This document shows, one piece after another, positions 1 through 11,195 of a stretch of DNA of 64,000 nucleotides (position 1 is the first letter of the stretch; the number at the start of each line of letters is the position of its first letter). Where the stretch lies: NCBI GenBank assembly GCA_934047225.1, contig OW203983.1, forward strand, positions 806,001-870,000, in the 5' to 3' direction. Made by a program: the position numbers and the translations under genes. This stretch comes from Ypsolopha sequella. Lineage: Eukaryota; Arthropoda; Insecta; Lepidoptera; Ypsolophidae. Below the pieces are notes generated by a model. That model was given only the letters and a program-made list of their open reading frames with translations. It did not search any database and was not told where the DNA came from.

Positions 1-157
1 TTTTGGAATATCATCAATGTACAGACAGATGCAACTCTTTTCTTTTACAGTTTATATTAGTATGTAATATAGTTAGCGTTACAATTTTCAGTTATTTTAT
101 TACAGTACCTACTTAGCCCGTTTCATCAAATAAGGTGTCATACTCTATTATACAATG

Positions 158-482
158 AGTTCGTCTCATATATAAAGTTCGTCTCATATATAAAGTTCGT
201 CTCATATATAAAGTTCGTCTCATATATAAAGTTCGTCTCATATATAAAGTTCGTCTCGTATATAAAGTTCGTCTCATATATAAAGTTCGTCTCATATATA
301 AAGTTCGTCTCGTATATAAAGTTCGTCTCATATATAAAGTTCGTCTCATATATAAAGTTCGTCTCATATATAAAGTTCGTCTCATATATAAAGTTCGTCT
401 CGTATATAAAGTTCGTCTCATATATAAAGTTCGTCTCATATATAAAGTTCGTCTCATATATAAAGTTCGTCTCATGTATAAA
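158..482. repeat. 18-bp tandem array (about 18 copies)
   Basis: Head-to-tail copies of agttcgtctcatatataa. The only common variant is a G for A in the middle of the unit (cgtctcGtatata), in three copies near 257, 311 and 401. The last copy has atgtata. Because 18 is a multiple of three, the array is open in frame on the minus strand and gives an artificial Met-Arg-Arg-Thr-Leu-Tyr repeat. I do not regard that as a gene. Confidence 0.95.
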
Positions 483-840
483 GATTTTTCATGAAAATCA
501 ATAACGTTTGAAAAGCTTAAAACAGTACTAAATTATTTTTTCGATATCTTAAAAAGTGACGAAGTGATGGGCATTCAGAGTGAGCTTATTTTAAAATACA
601 TACTGCCGATTACTGCCTAGCACGTGACGTCATCCGTGACGTCATCCGACACGACCAACGTCCGCTTACCGCGAAACTCGCAACAAATAGCTTTGAATAA
701 TTTGATTTTGATACAGTTTGGATTGAACACTCGAGTGCGTCGCATTGTATTCATTTTTATCTGTCAGTTTTTATTATAAAACAAGGTTAAGAAGTACTGT
801 ATAGTGCCTTGATAATTATAGTAATAAGCCTCTCAAAATT
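483..840. other. No gene seen; two CRE-like palindromes
   Basis: No convincing coding sequence. Two adjacent copies of gtgacgtcatcc (624-635 and 636-647) each contain TGACGTCA, the palindromic CREB/ATF-type site, at 625-632 and 637-644. The spacing is 12 bp. Whether they act as regulatory sites is unknown; similar gacgtca motifs recur in repeats elsewhere in the window. Confidence 0.5.
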
Positions 841-1590
841 TAACCTTACGTCCGAGCCGAACATCAGGCCACGTGAGAGGCGGGCAACGTGTACAAAACT
901 TACACGGCTAACAGGGTGATGGCATTACGCAGGGCAGCTTGAGGCGAGCTGTTGGGCAGTAGAGACACCACGGGCCCGAACTTGCTCTCGGGGGAAGGCC
1001 CTGTTTGTTCCTCATCTTCGGCTTGTCTTTGTTGACCGGCCGGAGTGAACAATGACGAGGGACAGATCCCCCACCTCTGGCTTGCCGTGGGAGGCCGGTC
1101 AGAGTGGAGTAGCAAGAGCTATAATATGCTATATGCCCGAAGGGTGGCTGTAAAACATAAGTGGCAACTGGGCACGTGATGCTGGACCCTCAGGGAGCAA
1201 GTGACCGTCGTTAAAAGTCAAAAAATGTTGCCCCCATCTCACCGTGTGAGCGACCATTTGGGGGGGACCCATTCACTTCAGTTGGCGAGTCTCCGCCTGC
1301 CCATTTTACCGTGTTATTAACATAGGTCGGGCAAGCGCTATTGTTCCTTCCATAGTCCCAGATATCTAGTCCACTAGCACCTTAACCCAACAATCTGGTT
1401 TCCTTTATTTTAATTCCTTACAATAGTCCTACACAGACCGGGGGTTGTCCTTGGGTGCAATCCTACAGTGCCTACAGGGATAATCGTCGGTAAGTGTCAC
1501 CTCATATTTGGGTTAAATTGTCTAAAGGGCCTCTACGTGGTGGCTTCGGCCCCACGCCTCCCAAAGGTCCGGGACTACATAGTCCCGAGA
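841..1590 (-). repeat. GC-rich unclassified block, probably a retroelement fragment
   Basis: The block is clearly richer in GC than its surroundings and is bounded by AT-rich sequence. It holds a short minus-strand frame (900-1115) with a Pro/Ser/Gln-rich product that I do not recognise. Composition and abrupt edges suggest an insertion, possibly the 5' part of a non-LTR retrotransposon, but no reverse transcriptase or nuclease motif is visible. The family assignment is a guess. Confidence 0.3.
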
Positions 1591-1608
1591 CACGATAAAT
1601 ATATATAT

Positions 1609-1872
1609 ACAAGATGACTTTTTGATCATCGTCCGAATTCATCTTGGAGGTTTGGTAAGTGATCAGTATCTTGGATCAATAACAATTTTTGTGAAATTCG
1701 TAAAATGAAATTTCGGCTTCCCATAGAAATTCACTTTCAGTCCCGAGTGAATCACTATGGGGAGTCGAAATTTAATTTTATGAATTTCACAAAAATTGTT
1801 ATTGATCCATGATACTGATCACTTATCAAGCCACCAGTATGAATTTGGACGATGATCAAAAAGTCACCTTGT
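1609..1872. mobile_element. MITE family 1, copy 1
   Basis: A 264-bp element with long, imperfect terminal inverted repeats. It starts acaagatgactttttgatca and ends with the reverse complement of acaaggtgactttttgatca. Inversion symmetry continues inwards (gatcaataacaatttttgtg on the left against cacaaaaattgttattgatc on the right). It sits in TATA-type sequence, so TA is the likely target. A second copy is at 11838-12089. There is no coding capacity. Tc1/mariner or another TA-inserting superfamily is likely but not proven. Confidence 0.8.
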
Positions 1873-1968
1873 ATATAATAATAATAATATAAATCTTAAT
1901 TCAGATAACTAAGATCCACTATCTAACACGATACAACATTTTTAAAAACACAACTACTTTTTAGGGTT

Positions 1969-2512
1969 CCGTAGTATCTAAAAGGTACAAAAGGAACCTT
2001 ATGGTGAGACTCCGTTGTCGGTCCGTCTGTCCGTATGTCACAGGCTCATAAGTTTAGCACTGTTAAAGATAAAGACATGAAATTTGGCACAAAAATAGGA
2101 TTAATTTTCACACATATCACGGTGTAAAAAAAAAATATTGAAATTGTTCAAAATATTTCCAAAATAAAAGTGTGAAAAATAAAAAATATTATCCTAAAAA
2201 TACAATATGGGTATCAAATTGTAGAAATTAAAAAGCTGATTGTAAAAATATATCTTTTACTATATTTACTGGCACTGGTTTCGAGAAATCTTTAAAAAAC
2301 CCCAAAAATATGTATGTCCCCCCCCCCCCCCCTTATCTCCAAAAATGGTGGACCAAAAGATATTTAAAAAATCATGGTAATGTGTCTACGTAAAGATTAC
2401 AGGAAAAATAAAGCGGTTGAAAAATTCACGAAAAAAAATTACAAAATTAAATTTATCATCCACAATATGGAACCCTACGCGAGTCTGACTCGCACTTGGC
2501 CGGTTTTTTTTT
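1969..2512 (+). repeat. Lepidopteran 'ggttccgta / cttggccggtttt' repeat, long variant
   Basis: It begins agggttccgtagtatctaa and ends gactcgcacttggccggttt, the two hallmark ends of a very abundant lepidopteran interspersed repeat. This is the variant with an internal ggtggaccaaaa segment. Partial copies of it occur at 47036-47176 (minus) and 62495-62690 (plus). A 14-base C run lies near 2318. No coding sequence. Confidence 0.8.
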
Positions 2513-2524
2513 AATTAATATTAG

Positions 2525-3344
2525 ATACAATACTTAAGTAATAATACTTAAGGGGAACGAAAATACAAACAGAAATAAAATGTCAGCTTTCGGATGATTT
2601 TGTTGCAATAATTAGGTTACGTATAGCCATAAAAAAAATACATGTTTTTGGTTGAACTTTAAGGTATTCATTTTCCACAAACCACGTTAATCGATTCATA
2701 TTTGTACTGTCAATGAATTTTTTTGTAACCCTCTATTGCACACTTCTTATCGATTTTGTTTCAGGTATCGCTTTCGCGATTTTGTTGGTTTTTTTTAAAT
2801 AAAATTAGTGTGAATGATATCTATTCATTTTCCAAATACCACGTTATTCGGGTTAAAAAAAGCACTCCCTTTTTCCAAAAATACGTAAATCCACTGATGC
2901 AGTCAGCGGCAGCAAGATATTGTCAGTCTACGCCTAGCGTTGGCGCCCGTAAGACGTGGAATCTGTGCCCTTTTTTGCAAGCTATAAATATCTCCCAAAA
3001 CTACTTCAAAACACATTGAAATTAATTTTATAAAGTAATATTTCGAGGAGCATCATATTCCTGCCGTTAAAAACTCAACAAAATATGCGTATGAGTGATT
3101 AAGCTACATCGTGCCATAGTCATAACAACAAAACTGAATGAATTTGGAATGAATTCATACTTTTATGCGGGAAAATAATATATGCTACTCTAAAAGAATA
3201 ATTTTGTGATCGTTATTGAAACCCAAATTAATTTACTTATACTTACTGAGATCTGTAACAAAGGTCAATGACCTTTTCGTGAAATTACCCTCTAGTATTG
3301 GCTCACCATTTCAGGTCCAATAAGTGAAGTTTTTTGCAAATTAT
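2525..3344 (+). repeat. Repeat family C, copy 1
   Basis: About 0.8 kb of non-coding sequence that recurs in the same orientation at 50975-52545. Shared landmarks are aattaggttacgta, the taccacgttattcg region, ttggcgcccgtaagacgtgg and gaggagcatcatattcctg. The 51-kb copy carries a hAT MITE that this copy lacks. An open stretch at 2756-3019 has no recognisable protein and is not conserved in the other copy, so I do not call it a gene. Confidence 0.75.
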
Positions 3345-5122
3345 ATAGGTACACTTACTTGGGATAAATCGCCAAGCATTTAAAATATAGAAATTTATTT
3401 TGAAATATTTACAGTGCATGGAAAAATTAATAGATCGTAGATAATCCTGTCGGTACATGTTCAGGTTCTGTTACGCAAAATGAAAACAATGAAACTCTTT
3501 TAGGATTAATTTGTAATCCCTATGTTTGTCTGTCTGTCCGTTTGTCTAGACAATTTTTTCTGGGTAAAATTAATAAATACCAATATTAACGGCCCTCTAT
3601 AGAGCTGTAAAAACATACTTTTGACGTTTTTATTTATATTACGTTTTAGTTTTTTACGTTTTTCATACAAATTTTCTCATTATGAAAATGTAGGGATGAA
3701 CACTTGAGATAATATTTTGCATTTAAAAGTCAACACAGAAAGGAATTGTTGAACAAATAATGTAAAAAATATGAAAACCATGTTGTTCTATTCTAAAGGG
3801 ATTAATTATCTACTGTTCAATGTGGCGATAGCTTTGTTTATTTTTTTCCTTGAATTATTTTTTACTAAGATAACAAATAGTTTAATACAAGGTTTTCCTT
3901 AAGAGGTCCCTTTACCCCTGTATTTTTCTTAAAATTCATACAATAGGTATAAACCGAATGTGAAGTCTACAGCTTATTTTCTTCATATCTTTTTTCATGA
4001 GTATATTCTAGTGACATCTAACTACGTCTCTACACAGCCCAAAAAGCAAAATTTGATAAAACACCATCATAATAGCTGTCAGGATATCGTCAATATTGCC
4101 TCGTTTTTACACAAAGTTTAACAAGTTTGTATATTTTTATCTATACTGGAAATAAAAAAGAGAGAAATACAGGCGTCGTTCATGTTAAGATGACTAAGTT
4201 TACACACTTTGCTAAGTATAAACAATTACCGTTTCATGGAAAACTGTTTTGACCTGAAACCATTTCACAAATTCAATTAACTTATTTTGAATATCTTGTC
4301 ATCTTGCACTTCTTGATGAGAAATACAATTTCAATAAGTAAAAATACAACTTTGAGTTAAGAAAACTTATAGTTAAAAGTCTGCTGTATGCATTAACATA
4401 TTTTTAATTATATTACAATAGTAATAAAATAAGTGGCTTATCCGTCGTCGTGATACCAGCCGTAAATTTCTTAAATAATCTGATATCACGCTTATGGAAA
4501 ACCCAATTATTTTGAAGATACCATAATATCATTAAAATATGTTTATGCATATAGCAAACTTTTAACAATAAATTGTCTTAGCTAAAAGTTGTACTTTACC
4601 GTTATAATTATTTCTTAATATTTTGTTACAAATTCGGAGAAATAGCCCTTAACCTTAACTTTGTATGAAAATATTTTTTATCTTTGTAACAAAGAAAAAA
4701 AAAAATAAACAAAGCTATCGCCACATTGAACAAATAGTCAATTATTAATCCCTTTAGAATAGAAAGATATGGTTTTATATTTTTTACATTATTTGTTCTA
4801 CAGTTCCTTTCTGTGCTTTCTTTCAAATGCAAAATATTGATCTCTATATTTTCATAAGGAGAAAATTTGTATGAAAAAGTTAAACAAAAGGCCATAAAAA
4901 CGTTATAATATGTATATTTCACAGGGCTGTAAATATTAGCATTTATTGATTTTACCCAGAAAAATTGCTTAGGCAAACGGACCAACAGACAAACATAGGG
5001 ACAACAAATTAATCCTAAAAGAGTTTTGTTTTTTCATTTTGCGTAAAGGGACCTGAACATTTCAAACTATGATACAAATAAATTTCTATATTTTAAACAC
5101 TTGGCGATTTATCCCAAGGGTA
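3345..5122. mobile_element. Large foldback (palindromic) repeat P, copy 1
   Basis: The two halves are inverted copies of each other, with the centre near 4470. The left arm contains tttaggattaatttgtaatc followed by a gtttgtctgtctgtccgttt stretch; the right arm contains the complement at 4950-5040. Outer edges read cttgggataaatcgccaagc on the left and the reverse complement near 5095-5120. Non-coding and AT-rich. A second copy is at 13142-14765, and the left edge of a third is near 52545-53070. The superfamily is unknown. Confidence 0.75.
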
Positions 5123-5124
5123 AA

Positions 5125-5806
5125 CAGTTGTCCCAAAAGTCAACGCTTTCCCTTGGAAGGCTGGTAGGCCAGCTCATGACTGACCAGAATATCAAATTAT
5201 GACCTCAGCAAAAAGTAGATAGTCTTCGAGTTGATGGTACTTTTATGAATTCGAATAGATTTTTGAGAGTCAAAGCTAACCAGTTCTAAATTCTAAGAAT
5301 AAAATTTTTGTTGCGCAACTCTGAATAGTCATGCTATTGATAAAGTCAAAAATTAACCTTGAAATGCTGTTACATCAGGAAGAAAAATCAAAAACCAATT
5401 TATGAGCAATTTTTTGTAATTAGGTTAGTTCGATACCACACCCTGAAAAAAAATGTCCTATGTTAGTTTTGCAAATTGTCTTAAATAACGGCTCATCAAA
5501 TATTGTTTTTCAAATGATCTGGCAATTTCTGTGTATTACTTTTGAAAAAAAAGTTATTGCTATTTTACTACCAAAGGAGCTGCGTATTTTTTTAAATAAT
5601 TAGAATTTAGAATGAAAGAGTGGCGGGCAGTAAAAATATTTGACGTTCATTAGAAATGCCATTTAACACGCGTTAGAGTGAGATAAATAGTGACGCTATT
5701 TAAAATGAGTTGGAATGAGATAGTAACGCAGTTAAACGTGGTTGAATGAGAGAGGCATAATTGATATAGGCTACAGTGAGATAGATAGTGACGTGGTGCA
5801 TTCCTT
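5125..5806 (+). repeat. Repeat family B, copy 1
   Basis: Starts gtcccaaaagtcaacgcttt and runs to the gagatagatagtgacgtgg region. It is present in inverted orientation at 12336-13135. In both places it lies directly beside the foldback repeat P on the same relative side, so B and P probably travel together or form one composite repeat. No coding potential. Confidence 0.75.
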
Positions 5807-6535
5807 CTGAGAATATTTGTTAGTTTCCACTTTTTGTAATAACAACTTTAGTAAAAATTTTTTGTAAAGAAATTTTTGGTCCAATTTATTTTCCCGCAAG
5901 TGTAAAACCAGCTCAACGGGCGAAACATATTTAAAGAATGGGTAATGGTGACAATTAACCGTCACAATATTATTATGTATCTCTAAAGGAGTGTCTGAAA
6001 TGTTCCGAGGGTCAACTGATAAATCAAAAACTCAAAAAACCACTTTTAGCCGACCATAACAAATTTACGTCCCGACGTGATAGCAAGTAGGATCAATGCC
6101 GTGTGACGATGATCGAAATACACTAATAAATTAGATAAAATAAAATACGTATTACTTTTGACCCTGTCTCGTCCACTCTATTCGTATTTTTGCTATGGTG
6201 ACGCGAGCTTAGAGACCGGGACGAATTTCCCCCCGCGCGCTATCGTAAAATAGAATAAGCCACGCCCGGAACTGGTTTTTGTTTTGGCTATGTCATACTC
6301 TTAATATGAGTGATCGGTTTAGTTCGTAGATCAGGGTAAAGTTAATACCTATTATATAAAACTATTCACCATGTTCGGGCAGTCCACCTTATCCACCGTA
6401 TGATGTCATATAAGTCATCAGTATGAGATCCCGCAAACATACCTGTTAAAGACTTTTACTCTGTGTGATATTTTGATGTGTGATTTACTCTGTACTACGT
6501 TACCATGGTAATTCCATTATAACAAAGCTGATATT
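5807..6535. other. No gene seen
   Basis: I find no coding sequence or RNA gene. The stretch at 6060-6300 (gagacagggtc / atagcgcgcg type sequence on the minus strand) looks like another dispersed repeat, but there is no second copy in the window to prove it. Confidence 0.5.
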
Positions 6536-6692
6536 GGTACCGATTCGGTGAAGTGTTAACTTATTTGACAGGACTAAACTTAATTTAAGCGTTCTGTCCT
6601 TGTCTTTTCGATAAAGAAAGAAAAAGACAGGACGCTTAAAATAAGGTTAGTTTTGTCAAATAAGTTAAGACGTGTTATGCCGAATCGATACC
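6536..6692. mobile_element. Short hairpin MITE
   Basis: Inverted repeat of about 157 bp. The left end is ggtaccgattcggtgaagtg, followed by ttaacttatttgaca. The right end carries tgtcaaataagttaa and then gccgaatcgatacc. The inner arms (gcgttctgtccttgtctttt against aaaaagacaggacgc) also pair, so nearly the whole element can fold. Non-coding. Confidence 0.7.
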
Positions 6693-7261
6693 ATTCTTGT
6701 CTAAGTTTTCCTCAGCCTTTACCTAGCATCAGTCCCCAACAATACCACTTGCACCACAGTAGCGTGGTAGAACCAACAGGATCCTGAAAGCATTATTATA
6801 TATAACACACAGAGTATTGAGTACCCAGGGCCGATAATACAAAATATTTATTTAATTAATAATCAGAAATCATTGACCGCACCATTCGTCTACACTGATA
6901 GAGAGGGGACTTAACTGCTCGGTATCAGGCTGCCTGCGCGGCTCATGTTGCTAACACGGCCATACTAACGACTGCTTCGCCCACGAAGCTCTTACTGAAA
7001 TATAATACAGGAGAGGGGGTTACAATCCTCTCACCGTCTGCCTCCTGCCTGAATTTACTCAGAGATCTGTTCTGCCGGCCAACTTCTCATATTTTCAAAA
7101 GTGATCGTCACTCTGTGATTGCTGCCATTGAGTCTCGAGCCCAACACTTCAAACCGATCGTTCTTTAGAACTTTCACTACTTTATAGGGGATACTCCGGA
7201 ATCTGCCTTTTAACTTTTAAATTTACAATCAACACCATATTCCCAGTTTTGTAAAGGGATC

Positions 7262-7830
7262 TCATTTAGCGTTTGGCATTGGACCGCCTTCGTCTTTTGC
7301 TTTTGTGAGTTTAAGATCCAGCCTTTCACCCGCCTGCGTGAGATTATTTACCAAAAGCGCCTCACACAGCGCTATCGGCTTATAGCCAAACTGCAACTCA
7401 TTCGGAGTTCTACCAGTGCCCTTATTCACCGAGTTATTCAACGCCTGCTGTGTGTCAGCCAGGGCCTCACACCAATTCTCTTCTGGTTCATCCCTGATTA
7501 TAACGTTCAACGTATTTAACAGTGATCTGTTTAGACGCTCTACCTGTCCATTAGCTCTGAGCAGATTTAGTGAATTTATCACTAACTGAATACCAGTTTC
7601 ATTGCAGAAGGTCTTCATAGCTCTCGAGGTAAATACTGTTCCGTGGTCGCAAATTTGCATTTGAGATACTCCGAACAAATACACCATAGCCTTTAAGGCT
7701 TTTATCACAACTTTCGTACTCGTTTCAGCCACTGCTTCCAAAAAGCAGTAATTAGTAAATTCATCTTGTAGGGCTAACATACTGGTGCCCTTCTTTACTT
7801 TTCACAAACGGGCCAAGATGATCCAAAGCT
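7262..7830 (-). pseudogene. Integrase core relic of the Gypsy-type element
   Basis: The core catalytic domain of a Ty3/Gypsy integrase, which inserts cDNA into chromosomal DNA. Visible DDE-type landmarks are a first Asp in LQDEFTNYCF, a second Asp in the CDHGTVFTS motif (usual form SDxGxxFxS), and the Glu in GQVERLNRSL. The N-terminal lead-in DHLGPFVKSKEGHQ lies in another frame (about 7770-7830), so a frameshift separates it from the core. The element is truncated relative to an intact pol. It lies directly downstream of the protease relic. Confidence 0.8.
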
Positions 7831-7979
7831 GTGGTTGGATTTGAGTGAAAACCAAGCTTTTGTGCAACGTTCTGTCGTATAAGGGTAACTGAACTTCCAG
7901 TATCAATATTAGTTTGAATAGGAATATTGTTCACATAGCACGTAGTGGACATACGTACTAACTTATCGGAGCATTTCAT
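7830..7979 (-). pseudogene. Retroelement aspartic protease relic
   Basis: The active-site motif IDTGSSVTLI (canonical DTGS/A) follows a Cys/Val/Asn lead-in, and a QNVAQKLGF helix follows. This is the retropepsin that would process Gag-Pol. The frame then runs directly into integrase sequence (DHLGPF), marking an internal deletion of roughly the whole RT-RNase H region. Not functional as it stands. Confidence 0.7.
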
Positions 7980-8379
7980 TTTAGTTTCTTAAAACATTTA
8001 TCGAACAACATAAATGGGCACACATAAATGTTTTTATGGGCACACATAAACATTATTAGTTATTATTATATTTAGAGGCCCCAGCTCCGTCACCTCTAGC
8101 GTCGCCCGTATTACTTAGTTTCGACTTCATTCGAATCGTCGATGGCCGCTAAACAAGTACTTTTTGTTTAGTCGAAGTGACGCGACGAACGAGATTTGTT
8201 TATCTTACTATTTTGACTCTTGTTTGGTAGTAAAGAGTTATCAAGGCAAGCTCGGTTACCATCTCTTGCATTGTTTTGCAACCGTCCAGTACAATACTGA
8301 TATTTTTGTCTACTATACCACCAAGCATTATATCTATTTGCTGACGTTCAGACAACTTTTACACCAACTCGTTTAATTT

Positions 8380-8570
8380 TCGCAGATATTCGGCCTGCGT
8401 ATAGCACCAACGATTTTGCCTGGCTACGTTTGAAGTTTACAATGTCCTCCATGGTACTTAAAAGATCCAGAGCCTGGGTCGCACGATATAATTTGCTTCC
8501 CTCGCTCCAATCACAGGCAGTCGCAATATCATCAATCTGTTGGATTCACTCGTTCACATAGCTTCCTTGC
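8380..8570 (-). pseudogene. Gag relic of the Gypsy-type element
   Basis: The minus strand reads IQQIDDIATACDWSEGSKLY, the pattern of insect Gypsy Gag capsid regions (W-x-x-Q-I-D-D ... W-x-x-x-x-K-L-Y). An in-frame stop lies just upstream and another near 8355. It would encode part of the capsid shell. Its position upstream of the protease relic, on the same strand, supports one element. Confidence 0.55.
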
Positions 8571-8624
8571 TAAGATTGAAACCCGGAACAAAGCCAAGTT
8601 CCGGTGTTCTGGGTCTCCTGCTAT

Positions 8625-9058
8625 TTGAATCGTGATATTAGAGGATTGAAACTTATTCAAAACAGAACAGAACAAAGTAATATTTCTACATTGATTAAAG
8701 AGGTATTTGAAATAAAAAGGAAGCTACGGGGACTACGGCTACTAATAAGAGCTGGGGATAAATGAAAACCAGCGCTGCACACTGTATGACAGCGTCAGCA
8801 AATGCTGAGTTATTCTCATTTGTCCAAATAAATGCTTTGTTTAAATGTTTATATTTTATGTACGAACTGTTTGTGTTTTTAACTTTTTATATTTTAATAT
8901 TTGATTGTACTCATTTTTCTTTTTTGTATGTATTTGGCAATAAATGTTTGTTGTTCTTATTCTTATTCTTAATTGTAAAAAACTTGAATCGTGCTATTAG
9001 AGGATTGAAATTTATTCAAAACAGAACAGAACAAAGTAATATTTCTACATTGATTAAA
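8625..9058 (+). mobile_element. LINE 3' end flanked by a 75-bp direct duplication
   Basis: The 75-bp sequence at 8625-8699 (ttgaatcgtgatattagagg ...) is repeated at 8984-9058 with only a few mismatches. Between them lie about 284 bp ending in a (ttctta)n-type tail at 8953-8972, the same kind of tail as the LINE ending at 34695. This fits a 5'-truncated non-LTR retrotransposon that made an unusually long target-site duplication. No complete coding sequence remains. Confidence 0.65.
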
Positions 9059-9099
9059 ATCTGAAATGTCATTGAACCTTAACCCTGACCATTTACCAA

Positions 9100-10251
9100 A
9101 CACTATCTCATGTTTTACATATTAATTATGTACGTATCTACCCCTATCCCCCACTATTTTGGCTCGTACCTCAAGAACCGTGCCGATACCTGTACTGGTG
9201 CGGAACAACAATCATGTCAATATCACTCCTCACAAGAATCCAATTTGGATTCACACTAAACGCTTTAGGTTAGCGGAGTGTCATTTTCCCCAAGTCTTTT
9301 CCTCGTAAACATTTTAAGTTATAGACGTCCGTAGACAATTTCTTCACAATGACAGCTTTCTCAAACTTAGGTGCCAGTTGGGCCAAAAAATCTTGCCAGC
9401 ATTTGATAAAAAATGTGTTGTCTTCCAAATCACTTCCACGATCCCGTACTTACAAACACGACGTCTTAGATTATAGTGAGTTTTGTTTACTAAGCTTCCT
9501 TAAGACGTAATGTCTTCAAAAATAGCATTTCTTAATTTTAGGCTTTCCTCCTAAATGTCTCTTTTAAAGAGAATGGATCCTTACAATTTAAACTTTGTGG
9601 TTTTTTACCATGAACAGAGATTTCCTTACCAAAGAAAAGATATGAAGGGTGATCTTCTTCATACGCTGTCCCAATTACCCTATTTTACCCTTACCATCGG
9701 ATTAGCTTGCGGATGATAGTATGGTGTATACCATGAATCTATGCCGTAGTTCACTGCTAGTTCCTTAAATTGATTTGATACGATTGCTTGCCATTATCAC
9801 AAATATTGACGTTTGGACAACCATAAAGCAAAATGACTTGTTCCTCGATTATTTTAGTAATGCTTGATGCTTTTCCATTACGCAGAGAGAATAGTAAACT
9901 TACTGAACCAACGAGATACCACAAGCAATATTGCATTTCCCTGTTTGGAGTGAGGAAAAGATACCATTAAGTCCACAGAAATCACCTGAAAGGGCTGCGT
10001 AACCTCTCTATGTTGACCCATAAATCCCGAAAGGAGCAATTGGGACATTTTATGTTTCGCACAAGTTTCACATTTCCGGACATAACTTTTAACGTCTTAT
10101 AGCAATGCTGGCGTGTCTTTTTTGAACCCAGATGACCTGAGGTTGATTGATCATGACGTTCCTGTAACACCTGATTACGCAGCTTTTCTAACACAACTAA
10201 TTTCCAGCCGTGTGAATCGTCTGAAAACTGTTTTAGTTTTGGCCCCACCAA
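9100..10251 (-). pseudogene. Second Gypsy-type integrase relic
   Basis: The minus strand at 9982-10251 encodes an integrase H2C2 zinc-binding region: LRNQVLQERHDQSTSGHLGS, then a C-P-N-C pair in IKCPNCSF. Further along the same strand (9660-9830) are ICDNGKQS (second catalytic Asp, usual DNGxQF) and YTPYYHPQANPM (usual TxYHPQANPxER). Stops and frameshifts interrupt it. The family differs from the integrase at 7262-7830, so this is a separate insertion. Confidence 0.7.
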
Positions 10252-10790
10252 AAGTGTTTAGTTTGGTGATTTTCCATTGAAAAATGTAACCCCTTGCATC
10301 GGGCCTAGCCTAGCCATCTGCGCAAAAATTAAAGTTCAAGATAAATGTCTGTTTTGAATTTAATCTATTTTTACGCTAACTTTCAATGACGTACACTGAA
10401 TAGGTCACATATGCATAAACTTCCTTTCTTATATACAATCTTATATGGCATCAAATCAGAGGGCGAGTATCTATTGTGAGTTACGCGAAGACACAATAGA
10501 AGCAGGTCGTCCTGAAATAAACATGCCGACTGAGATATTGTCTAGGTTTAAATTACTTGTATTTCTCAAACAGCATTTCGGTGCAGGGACTTCGTTAATT
10601 ACAGTACTAACTTTCTCGTACCATATTTTCAGTTAAGTTTGCAAGCAAAACCTTAAAGTCTTACCTGTCTAAAAGCTTAAACTGCAGCCAGATAAACTTT
10701 TATTTAAAACTTTAACCAAGTTATAATTGTAAGAGTAAATTACAAACTTGAAATCAATCAGAAATAAATTTAAAAGCACAAATATTTGGA
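10252..10790. other. No gene seen
   Basis: AT-rich sequence with only short open stretches and no recognisable protein or RNA. Confidence 0.5.
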
Positions 10791-10792
10791 AA

Positions 10793-10866
10793 AAAAATTT
10801 GAACCTGCGACCTCCTGCTTACACTACAGGCGCGCTACCGATTGTGCTACCGAGATTCGTATTTGG
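10793..10866 (-). repeat. tRNA-like SINE head
   Basis: On the minus strand there is an A-box-like tagcacaatcgg and, about 35 nt later, a B-box-like gcaggttcaaat: the internal RNA polymerase III promoter arrangement of tRNA genes and tRNA-derived SINEs. The acceptor stem does not pair well, so a working tRNA is unlikely. It is followed on that strand by a T-run and AT-rich sequence. Confidence 0.55.
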
Positions 10867-11195
10867 AACGACAAATTTTTCCGCCATACTTTACCGTACC
10901 ATAATTTTTTGTGACTACTTGATATACCAGCTTGTAATGCACATACTGAACGCTCATGAGGGTGTTATGTGATTTCACGCCTTACTCATTCTGAACAAAA
11001 GGCGCTGCTGTCGCTACAATACCTGTTGCATCAGACAGTTAAGAAATTTACATTTCTCATTAACGAAGATTGTTTTTATTGCGAAATCCATCGCTTTGAA
11101 ATTTATTATTAGAGTGCATTACAAACTTGAATTACCACTCGTTCGCTGCACGCGTTTTTTGTTTTGTTATATTACGACACTAATTTTTAATCAAT

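Larger units (their letters stand above)
6820..8600 (-). mobile_element. Degenerate, internally deleted Ty3/Gypsy-type element
   Basis: Minus-strand relics appear in the order gag (8380-8570), aspartic protease (7830-7979) and integrase (7262-7830). The whole reverse transcriptase and RNase H region between protease and integrase is missing. Frameshifts and stops occur throughout, so the copy is dead. The stretch 6820-7260 is probably its 3' part (integrase tail and LTR side), but I could not define LTRs. Confidence 0.75.

Noticed and set aside
113..475. Open frame with Met-Arg-Arg-Thr-Leu-Tyr repeats
   Set aside because: Product of an 18-bp tandem array read in frame; no start context, no unique sequence, no sign of a real protein.
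900..1115. Minus-strand 71-codon frame in the GC-rich block
   Set aside because: Pro/Ser/Gln-rich with no recognisable domain; openness can be explained by GC content. Kept only as part of the repeat-like block.
10793..10866. A functional tRNA gene
   Set aside because: A- and B-box-like motifs exist but the stems do not pair properly; a SINE head is more likely.
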